Source of the DNA: Sphingomonadaceae bacterium
Lineage (GTDB): Bacteria; Pseudomonadota; Alphaproteobacteria; Sphingomonadales; Sphingomonadaceae
Reading direction: 5' to 3'
DNA length: 10,411 bases
Assembly (NCBI GenBank): GCA_009923795.1
Contig: RFSU01000071.1
Coordinates: 1-10,411 of the forward strand
Each line of letters begins with the position of its first letter. Position 1 is the stretch's first letter. Positions 5,118-10,411 of this stretch are shown here, piece after piece. Below the pieces are notes generated by a model. It searched no databases. It had not been told where the DNA came from and saw nothing but the letters and a program-made list of their open reading frames with translations. Both the position numbers and the translations under genes were made by a program.

Positions 5118-6833
5118 ATGAATAACGAAAATTGGAACGAACTTACCAGCGCCTACGGATCCAAATTCACGCCGCATATCGCAGCAGAGCGGAACGTGCT
5201 GGCCGCTGTGGTTGATCTGCATGAGAGCAGCGTTGCTTTTGATGAGATTATTGACGGCCGCCTGACTCCGGTGGAAAATGACGCATCTGCCCCGCCTCCC
5301 GCCATCTGCGCCACTGCCGATGTTTGGTTTCGCAATAATGCCTTGGCCTATCCAAATGGAGGAAAAGCTTTGGCTTGGGCCAATACCGGCACGCTTGGCA
5401 CTCCGATTGTGCAAGCAACTAGCGGATTACAGCCCGTTGTCCGGCGGGATGGCATTTACCAGCAACCCTTCGCTGATTTTGCTGGCACCTCCGCATTGCA
5501 GGCCAATATCCCACGGAGTTTCCCATGCTCCATTTACACGGTCGTCAAAACTGGGTTCCCGACAACGACCGCAATGTGTCCTTGGAGCACCAATGCAGTT
5601 GGGTCCATTGTCAACCAACAACGCAACACCTTCGCTGACCTTGCTGGCGTTGGCGGAACCGGCGCTGGTAGCTCGTGGTATATGACCGGCGACGGGGCAA
5701 ATTACGTCAAACTCCCACTCAATGTCCGAACTGCGGGGCACTGGATAGTCATGAAATGCATCATGAATGGGCCAAATAGTGTGCTGTCCATCAATGGCGA
5801 TCCGCTGGCTACCAAAATTGATAATGCCGGCACATCGGCAGCGGCATCAGTGCGTATCCTTGGCAGCTACACCACTGGCGCAAACTATTGCAATGTCGCG
5901 GTAAAAGAGCAGATTGAATTTGCTGGCGTACTCAGCAAAGATGATGACGATGCCGTCATGCAGTGGCTCAACAAGCGTTACGTCAAGACTTCGCAACTTA
6001 TTTGTGACGGATCATCAATCACGCAGGGCACATTGGGAGATAGTGTACCCGATTCGGATTGGCCCAGCCAAATCCTTGCCATGCTCCGAGGCAATTGGAC
6101 GGTGCACAACCTTGGTGTCCAAGGGCAGGATCTTGCCGCAATGACGGCGGATGCCCCGACTCAGATTGATGCAAAAATCAATCCTGCGGCGGCTTACAAA
6201 ATCGTCGTTGCCGAAGGTCCGACCAACGAAATCTATTACGCAACGGGTGGATCTAAACCCGGCACCGCGGCCAGCATCTACGCGGACTACAGGGCCTACT
6301 GCACCGCTCGTCGCGCAGCAGGCTATCAGGTCATTGCCACTACGGTCATGCCCCGTACCGGCGCTGGCACACCGTCAGGATTTGATGCAATGCGATTGGC
6401 ATTTAATGCCTTGGTCCGGGCTGGGGCATATAGTTTCTCTGATGCCCTCGTGGATATTGCCGCAGAACCGCGATTCCAAACCCCGTCAGATACCACATAT
6501 TTCAATGACCTCATCCACCTCAGTCCTGCGGGTCTGGCCATTTTTGCACAGCTTGTCGCCGGTGCGATCAATCGGCTCACGGATGTCGCTGGCGGCAGCG
6601 GATTTGGGCAGATCCCATCTGCCGCTGATCTGCGGGTAAATTTGGGACTGGGCACTTCTGATGCGCAAACATTTGGCGCAATCACCGGCACCTCGCTTCG
6701 TGCCACCACGGCCCGCACGCCAGCGTCGGCTACCGCAGCGGGCAATGTTGGGGAGATAGCATGGGACGCCAGCTATTTCTACATTTGCACCGCGACCAAT
6801 ACGTGGAGGCGCACTGCTCATGCCTCTTGGTAA
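5118..6833 (+). CDS. tail fibre/spike protein with lectin-like and SGNH esterase domains
   Basis: A 571-aa protein from ATG 5118. A TTG at 5091 in the same frame lies inside the terminator stem and is unlikely to be the start. Residues about 65-285 resemble a LamG/concanavalin-type beta-sandwich, ending in QIEFAGVLSKDDDDAVMQWL. Residues about 293-490 are an SGNH/GDSL hydrolase: block I CDGSSITQG (nucleophile probably S300), block II NLGVQGQDL (G333 or G336), block III GPTNE (N370) and block V NDLIHLSPAG (D464, H467). Such domains remove acyl groups from surface glycans. The C-terminal 55 residues (GNVGEIAWDASYFYICTATN) match a segment seen at the tips of many phage fibres, often used for trimerisation or chaperone-type release. 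The role is probably receptor recognition plus glycan deacylation at the virion surface. The order N-terminal anchor, sugar-binding region, esterase, tip is typical. Confidence 0.85.
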   Translation: MNNENWNELTSAYGSKFTPHIAAERNVLAAVVDLHESSVAFDEIIDGRLTPVENDASAPPPAICATADVWFRNNALAYPNGGKALAWANTGTLGTPIVQATSGLQPVVRRDGIYQQPFADFAGTSALQANIPRSFPCSIYTVVKTGFPTTTAMCPWSTNAVGSIVNQQRNTFADLAGVGGTGAGSSWYMTGDGANYVKLPLNVRTAGHWIVMKCIMNGPNSVLSINGDPLATKIDNAGTSAAASVRILGSYTTGANYCNVAVKEQIEFAGVLSKDDDDAVMQWLNKRYVKTSQLICDGSSITQGTLGDSVPDSDWPSQILAMLRGNWTVHNLGVQGQDLAAMTADAPTQIDAKINPAAAYKIVVAEGPTNEIYYATGGSKPGTAASIYADYRAYCTARRAAGYQVIATTVMPRTGAGTPSGFDAMRLAFNALVRAGAYSFSDALVDIAAEPRFQTPSDTTYFNDLIHLSPAGLAIFAQLVAGAINRLTDVAGGSGFGQIPSAADLRVNLGLGTSDAQTFGAITGTSLRATTARTPASATAAGNVGEIAWDASYFYICTATNTWRRTAHASW

Positions 6834-6870
6834 GCGGATGATTGATTTGATCCATTTAATCATTTTACCA
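6828..6870 (+). promoter_or_regulatory. two-part hairpin spanning the fibre stop and the next start
   Basis: TGGTAA (6828-6833, including the TAA stop) pairs with TTACCA (6865-6870). Inside it ATGATT (6838-6843) pairs with AATCAT (6858-6863) around a 14-nt loop. The internal loop is 4 nt against 1 nt. The structure ends 2 nt before the ATG at 6873. It could restrict initiation of the first lysis gene or act as a weak terminator for the fibre message. Confidence 0.4.
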
Positions 6871-6872
6871 GA

Positions 6873-7154
6873 ATGTCAGAACTGATCATGAGCGAAGACA
6901 TGCAGGATGAATTTAAAGATCGGCTTCAGACCATTGATACTGTCGTCAAGATTGGATGGTGGATCCTGGCGGGAGCATTCGCTTTGGGAGTCTGGGTTAC
7001 CACCCTGCAAATTGCCGTCAACAACAACACGCTCAATAATCAGATCGGCGAAGCCCGCCTGCGCGATCTTGAGCTAAAGGAGTCCGTCAGTTCCGAGCGC
7101 CTCGCCGCCGCTTTGAAAATTCTCGAAAAGATCGACCACAAACTGAACCCATAA
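6873..7154 (+). CDS. small single-TM coiled-coil protein of the lysis cassette
   Basis: A 93-aa protein. Residues 1-25 are charged and acidic (MSEDMQDEFKDRLQTIDTVV), residues about 26-48 form one transmembrane segment (IGWWILAGAFALGVWVTTLQ), and residues 50-93 are a likely amphipathic coiled coil (NNQIGEARLRDLELKESVSS onward). This topology fits small phage membrane proteins next to endolysins: XhlA-type holin partners, antiholins, or a short inner-membrane spanin working with the lipoprotein encoded 0.2 kb downstream. The periplasmic part is short for a classical Rz. Two starts are possible, at 6873 and 6888; the upstream one is preferred because nothing favours the second. The 59-aa gene begins 7 bp after its stop. 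Confidence 0.75.
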   Translation: MSELIMSEDMQDEFKDRLQTIDTVVKIGWWILAGAFALGVWVTTLQIAVNNNTLNNQIGEARLRDLELKESVSSERLAAALKILEKIDHKLNP

Positions 7155-7161
7155 CTTATTT

Positions 7162-7341
7162 ATGAAATCCTGGAAAACCACCCTCGGAGGCATCCTTGTT
7201 GCGGCTGGCCAACTGCTCGCGCCAAGCCTCCCACCCAATTACACCTGGGTTTCTGCCACCTTGACCGGTCTGGGAGGCTTGATCTTGGGCGTCTCAGCCC
7301 GCGACAACAAAGTTTCCACCGCCGAAGCCCGCTCCAAATAA
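7162..7341 (+). CDS. 59-aa holin-like membrane protein
   Basis: ATG at 7162 to TAA at 7339-7341 encodes 59 residues starting MKSWKTTLGGILVAAGQLLA, followed by a second hydrophobic stretch (VSATLTGLGGLILGVSARDN) and a short polar tail. Two short hydrophobic segments with a Lys-rich start and an ARDN-type turn are typical of a small phage protein family commonly found beside endolysins and often labelled holin. It lies between the single-TM gene (7 bp gap) and the lipoprotein gene (16 bp gap), in the heart of the lysis cassette. The leader ATAACTTATTT has no Shine-Dalgarno. Holin function is inferred from context and size. Confidence 0.75.
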   Translation: MKSWKTTLGGILVAAGQLLAPSLPPNYTWVSATLTGLGGLILGVSARDNKVSTAEARSK

Positions 7342-7357
7342 CTTACTGCTGCCACCC

Positions 7358-7573
7358 ATGAAGCGCCACATCATCATGCTATGCATGCTCCCCATCGCCG
7401 CCATCCTTACTGGCTGCGCCGGCGGGCCTACTGTCAGCGTCGCGCTCGGCTATGGCGGCGTCCAGGGAAATATCAGTTGGACGCCACCCCCCAGGCCATC
7501 CCCCACCTTGGACGAAGCCGGGGCCGCATTTCGCACCCTCACTGGCAAGTCTCCCGTCTCTGCCGCGCCCTGA
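7358..7573 (+). CDS. small outer-membrane-type lipoprotein, possible o-spanin
   Basis: A 71-aa protein with a lipoprotein signal peptide: positive start MKRH, hydrophobic core IIMLCMLPIAAI, and a lipobox LTGC giving lipidation at C20. The mature part is about 52 aa and includes a Pro-rich run TPPPRPSP. A tiny Pro-rich lipoprotein just before an endolysin fits an Rz1-type outer-membrane spanin, with the single-TM coiled-coil protein at 6873 as a possible inner-membrane partner. Classical Rz1 genes overlap or nest within Rz, which is not the case here. A general phage lipoprotein, such as one for superinfection exclusion, is an alternative. The endolysin ATG follows 14 bp after the stop. Confidence 0.72.
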   Translation: MKRHIIMLCMLPIAAILTGCAGGPTVSVALGYGGVQGNISWTPPPRPSPTLDEAGAAFRTLTGKSPVSAAP

Positions 7574-7587
7574 TTTATCTCCAGTCC

Positions 7588-8244
7588 ATGCTGAAATTTA
7601 TCACCAGCCTTTTCAGTCGCACATCTCCCCCCGTCAGGGATGGCCTTACGGTCGCTGAGTGCGGCCCGCTTGCCTTGGCGCTGATCTTGGAGTGTGAGGG
7701 CTTGGATCAGCCATGGATGCGTCCACCGGGGAATTCGGGCATTACCATTGGAGTCGGGTTTGATTTGGGCTATTGCACGGCTCAGGAACTGGATGTCGCC
7801 TGGTCACGTCATCTGGATCAGCAGTCCATGCTGCACCTGCACTGCGCCGTCGGAAAAAAAGGCGCTGCCGCTGAAGCGTTGGAACAGCGCATGAAGCTCT
7901 GCCAGCGTATCTCCAAGGATGCCGCCTATGAAGTCTTTGAGCGCTGCACCCTGCCAAAATGGCGGGCCGTCACCGCCAAAACCTTCCCCGGCTTGGAAGT
8001 CCTCACCCCTGACCAGCAGGGCGTCCTTGTCAGCCTCATCTTCAATCGCGGACCCTCCCTCTCCGGCCCCCGCCGCCGGGAAATGGCCTGTATCAGGGAC
8101 ATCCTGACAAATCGGTTCATCACCAACAAGGCGGACGCCATCGCCGCGCAGATCCTCTCCATGCGCCGGCTCTGGCCGGATATTCCGGGCCTGCAACGCC
8201 GCAGGCTGCGCGAATCCAACCTTATGAAATCTGAAACACCATGA
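7588..8244 (+). CDS. endolysin, pesticin/T4-lysozyme-type muramidase
   Basis: A 218-aa protein from ATG 7588. The frame is open back to 7381, but that part runs over the lipoprotein gene in another frame. The hallmark lies at residues 35-62: ECEG (catalytic Glu probably E37), then NSGITIGVGFDLGY with T53 and D59, the Glu-Thr-Asp set of T4-lysozyme and pesticin-type glycosidases. The C-terminal part has the matching VSLIFNRGPSLSG motif and ends in MRRLWPDIPGLQRRRLRE, as in phage members of the family. It cleaves the glycan backbone of peptidoglycan in the periplasm after the holin opens the inner membrane. The N-terminus (MLKFITSLFSR) is mildly hydrophobic but is not a convincing signal peptide. 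Its TGA overlaps the next ATG as ATGA. Confidence 0.9.
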   Translation: MLKFITSLFSRTSPPVRDGLTVAECGPLALALILECEGLDQPWMRPPGNSGITIGVGFDLGYCTAQELDVAWSRHLDQQSMLHLHCAVGKKGAAAEALEQRMKLCQRISKDAAYEVFERCTLPKWRAVTAKTFPGLEVLTPDQQGVLVSLIFNRGPSLSGPRRREMACIRDILTNRFITNKADAIAAQILSMRRLWPDIPGLQRRRLRESNLMKSETP

Positions 8245-8849
8245 GCATCCTTACAGACGCCACATCAAAATCCCTTGGCGACTTCCGCAACGCCTACGGG
8301 CAACACCTGTCCCCGGACGCCAAAGCCATCATCCAAGGCTTGGCCAGTTGCGGCACCACCGCCGATCTGTCCACCATCCTGTCGAGCATCGCCGCCCTGA
8401 TCACTGCCCGCCCTGATACCACGCCAACCTTGGCGAGCATCGCCGCCCTGATCACTGCCCGCCCTGATACCACGCCAACCTTGGCGAGCATCGCTTCCCT
8501 GATCACTGCCCGCCCTGATACCACGCCAACCTTGGCGAGCATCGCCTCCCTGATCACTGCCCGCCCTGATACCACGCCAATCATGGCGGACGCCGCAGAA
8601 TATTTGACCACGATCCGGTCTCTGTTGGAATCATTCCTGGAGCCGACCACTGGGAGATTGCGTGTCATGCTTGATCCGAATGGTGGAGCCCAGACCCTCG
8701 GCACCGTGACCACCGTCAACGGTGTGACTACTGTCGGCACCGTCACCAGCATGTCCCAGGTTGCCGGAGTCCCAGCCAACAGCATGATCCTCGATGCCAT
8801 GCATTCGGCTTGGGCCTTGGCCGTGCGCGGCAGCGGAATCATCTCATAA
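8241..8849 (+). CDS. probable virion protein with 17-residue tandem repeats
   Basis: A 202-aa protein whose ATG overlaps the endolysin TGA (ATGA). Residues 1-47 are a polar N-terminal part. Residues about 48-116 are four tandem copies of a 17-residue unit, consensus ASIAALITARPDTTPTL. Residues 117-145 look like a helix, followed by a Thr/Val/Gly-rich strand region (GTVTTVNGVTTVGTVTSMSQ). The C-terminus, DAMHSAWALAVRGSGIIS, resembles the end of small phage structural proteins found near tail or adsorption genes. There is no signal peptide and no TM segment. Alternating hydrophobic helix and Pro-containing turn in the repeat suggest an extended or trimeric rod whose length depends on copy number. 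I do not know its exact role. Confidence 0.75.
   Translation: MSILTDATSKSLGDFRNAYGQHLSPDAKAIIQGLASCGTTADLSTILSSIAALITARPDTTPTLASIAALITARPDTTPTLASIASLITARPDTTPTLASIASLITARPDTTPIMADAAEYLTTIRSLLESFLEPTTGRLRVMLDPNGGAQTLGTVTTVNGVTTVGTVTSMSQVAGVPANSMILDAMHSAWALAVRGSGIIS
8384..8587 (+). repeat. four 51-bp in-frame tandem repeats
   Basis: Units at 8384-8434, 8435-8485, 8486-8536 and 8537-8587 each carry the core ATCACTGCCCGCCCTGATAC unchanged. The clearest differences are one or two bases where GCC-GCC becomes GCT-TCC or GCC-TCC (Ala to Ser) in the later units, plus changes at the outer edges of the array. Identity at silent positions shows recent duplication or ongoing homogenisation rather than old protein repeats. 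Confidence 0.95.
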
Positions 8850-8867
8850 CTTTAACTTAAAAAACCA

Positions 8868-10220
8868 ATGCCTACTACTCTCAGCGCCAAGCCCATCATC
8901 GATGTCCCTCTTTGGAGGCCGGAAGCTCCCACCGTTGCCACCCACGCCGCTGGGGGCTGCCTCACCTCCGACATGCGGAATGACGCCACCCGCATCCCTT
9001 TGCTGTTTTTCTTGCGCTCAGGCACTGCGTTTGACACCTTTGATCCAATTGTTGGAGAATGGTTGCCCCTCACATCACCCGCCCTCAACGGGACGTTTGG
9101 GGCAGGGGCCGCTTGCGTATTCCACCCCGCTGGCCCCGTTGGTTTCCTCGCCGCCGGGAGCACCAGCACCGTGCTTAATCTCAGCACCGCCTTGCTCGCC
9201 GCCGTCGGGGCAAACCAACTTGCCAACCGCGGGGATGGCGTAGGATTTACCATCCGCATCACCGGGAATACCGCAGGTGGAAGCGGTAAGGTGGAAGAGC
9301 GGACCATCATCGCCAATACCGGCGGCACCACCACCCCAGCCATCACCCTGTCATCCGCGCTGTCATTTGTCCCTGCCACTGGCGACGTTTACGAAATCCT
9401 CAGCGGCAGAGTTTTCCTGCTCAATGCCGGAACTTCGCAAACAAACATTTGGCGGTATTACGACATTGCCACCAACTCCTACAACTCTGTGGGTCTTGCC
9501 TTCGCCAACCTGCCTGCGACCATCAGCACGGATTCCGCCTTGGTGGCGCTTGCAGAGCATTACGTCCCCTTCGACCGCGCTCCCGGCAGTGGATTTGTGT
9601 CCGGTGCTGGCAGCTACAATGTCGCCTCGCCCATCCAGTGCATCGTCGCCACCGCCACGGCTGCCTCATCCATTACTGGAGGCGGCATGTCCGCCATCCG
9701 TGCGGATGAATACCGGAACTTCCAGATCCGCATTGTTGAGGACACCGGCACTCCCACCGCCGTCGGTCAGCGTCGCCGCATTTCCACGCACACCGCTGGA
9801 GCCACTGCCGTCTTCACTCTTGCCGGGGCATGGACCGTCACCCCATCCTCTACCGCCAAGTTTGTCGTCGAGAACGATAACGACAAAATTCTTTTGAGGA
9901 CATCAGGCACGACTTCGTTGTATAATTATAGCATCGCCGGGAATGCCTGGGACATCACCACTTGGGCGGCCCCTGTTGCCCACGGAGCAGGGAATGTCGC
10001 CGCGCAGTCATTCGGCATCGGCTGGGACTCCACCGCCACTCCTTCATCTACTTCATCCGGGGCGGTAACACCAGCAACATCGATGTGTTGGACATTGCCG
10101 GTGCCGCCACTGGCGCTTGGAGCAATGCCATCACTTACGGCAAGTCCAGCCAACTCTTCACCGCCGGCACCAGTGGGTGCTATCTATCCGCCACGCTTGG
10201 TGGACGGTATCTCATCCTGA
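8868..10220 (+). CDS. large beta-rich virion protein, probable beta-propeller, N-terminal reading frame
   Basis: The ORF gives 450 aa, but only about the first 389 look native. After roughly 10035 the product becomes Ser/Pro-rich and the true protein continues in the -1 frame (next entry). Two related segments of about 90 residues are visible, near residues 126-215 and 284-370. Each starts with F-x-IRI, then a Thr-rich stretch, then a Pro-containing turn, and ends with a short blade-like motif such as NIWRYYDIATNSYNSVGLAF or the NYSIAGNAWDITTWA segment. The blades resemble Kelch-type repeats, and the intervening domain resembles a strand-rich module common in phage structural proteins. It is probably a tail or adsorption protein exposed on the particle. 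The start ATG 8868 follows an AT-rich leader (ACTTTAACTTAAAAAACCA) without a Shine-Dalgarno. Confidence 0.72.
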   Translation: MPTTLSAKPIIDVPLWRPEAPTVATHAAGGCLTSDMRNDATRIPLLFFLRSGTAFDTFDPIVGEWLPLTSPALNGTFGAGAACVFHPAGPVGFLAAGSTSTVLNLSTALLAAVGANQLANRGDGVGFTIRITGNTAGGSGKVEERTIIANTGGTTTPAITLSSALSFVPATGDVYEILSGRVFLLNAGTSQTNIWRYYDIATNSYNSVGLAFANLPATISTDSALVALAEHYVPFDRAPGSGFVSGAGSYNVASPIQCIVATATAASSITGGGMSAIRADEYRNFQIRIVEDTGTPTAVGQRRRISTHTAGATAVFTLAGAWTVTPSSTAKFVVENDNDKILLRTSGTTSLYNYSIAGNAWDITTWAAPVAHGAGNVAAQSFGIGWDSTATPSSTSSGAVTPATSMCWTLPVPPLALGAMPSLTASPANSSPPAPVGAIYPPRLVDGISS

Positions 10221-10411
10221 ACGTCAATGGCACCCAGCGTCACGCCAGACTCGATCTGCGGACCCGCACCTTGGACGCCTTCACCTACCTCCGTTTTCCG
10301 CAGGGTGCCGCCGCCTTGGGGGGCCGCATGGCATCCACCTTGTTCATCGACGGGGCCACCAAGCTCTCCTTTGCCTACCAACTCACCTCCAGCCAGGTTT
10401 ACTTCTTTGGC
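10034..10411 (+). pseudogene. continuation of the propeller protein in the -1 frame, runs off the window
   Basis: From about 10034 to the right edge the -1 frame stays open and encodes typical blades: SFIYFIRGGNTSNIDVLDIA, then the GGRYLILNVNG and RLDLRTRTLDAFTY segments, ending SSQVYFFG. It continues the theme of the upstream frame directly; joining at the Ser-Thr near 10032 gives DSTRHSFIYFIRGG. One missing base between about 10025 and 10042 would explain it. It could be a real frameshift mutation, a sequencing or assembly error, or recoding. No classical slippery heptamer or long homopolymer is present at the site. Confidence 0.75.

Noticed and set aside
3237..5414. 725-codon open frame on the minus strand opposite the virion gene
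   Set aside because: It is antisense to a well-supported gene with Calx-beta features. Its product is Gly/Arg/His-rich, low in complexity and without motifs, as expected from the mirrored codon pattern in GC-rich DNA.
7381..7587. ATG at 7381 as start of the endolysin
   Set aside because: The added 69 residues are Arg/His-rich and read out of frame through the lipoprotein gene. ATG 7588 gives a normal-length endolysin.
8384..8587. Tandem array as a CRISPR
   Set aside because: The units are contiguous, in frame and without unique spacers; they are coding repeats.
8294..8842. 182-codon minus-strand frame with its own repeats
   Set aside because: The repeats are only the antisense of the 51-bp tandem array. 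The + strand frame has the ATGA coupling and the phage-like C-terminus.

Overview
The window looks like the structural, host-recognition and lysis part of a tailed-phage genome or prophage, interrupted by an accessory block. The host is probably a Gram-negative bacterium, because the lysis cassette includes a small lipobox protein. The GC-rich coding sequence, the lack of Shine-Dalgarno motifs before most starts and the general look of the proteins fit a Verrucomicrobiota-type host. That assignment is an impression from the sequence, not a search result. No terminase, portal, tape-measure, integrase, tRNA or CRISPR is visible.

Layout. Bases 1-81 hold the end of an unidentified + strand gene, followed by a hairpin and an unrecognised 149-aa + strand gene (163-612). 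Bases 613-3263 form the accessory or control block. It has a minus-strand small HTH/AT-hook protein (648-929), a poorly coding leader (930-1271), an excisionase/AlpA-type HTH gene (1272-1487) overlapping a zinc-finger gene (1477-1971), and a convergent minus-strand cluster. That cluster consists of an ImmA/IrrE-type metallopeptidase with an unusual N-terminal extension (2035-2925), joined by an ATGA overlap to the 47-codon stump of what looks like a nucleotide-cyclase-type gene (1895-2038). A 22-bp imperfect direct repeat (1134-1155 and 3174-3195) brackets most of this block.

From 3264 to the end all genes lie on the + strand and are tightly packed. They are a large virion protein, probably capsid-type, with a C-terminal Calx-beta-like domain (3264-5054); a clear rho-independent terminator; a tail fibre/spike with a lectin-like region and an SGNH esterase domain (5118-6833); and a lysis cassette (a single-TM coiled-coil protein, a 59-aa holin-like protein, a small lipoprotein and a pesticin/T4-lysozyme-type endolysin, 6873-8244). 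After these come a virion-type protein with four near-identical 51-bp tandem repeats (8241-8849) and a large beta-propeller-like structural protein (8868 to the window edge) whose reading frame breaks near 10035.

The + strand genes would act together in building the particle, binding and trimming surface glycans, and lysing the host. The most unusual part is the minus-strand cluster at 1895-2925. Removing one base from a C7 run would turn the fused ORF into two genes, giving three genes chained by ATGA overlaps. The last of the three is cut short where the convergent zinc-finger gene runs into it.
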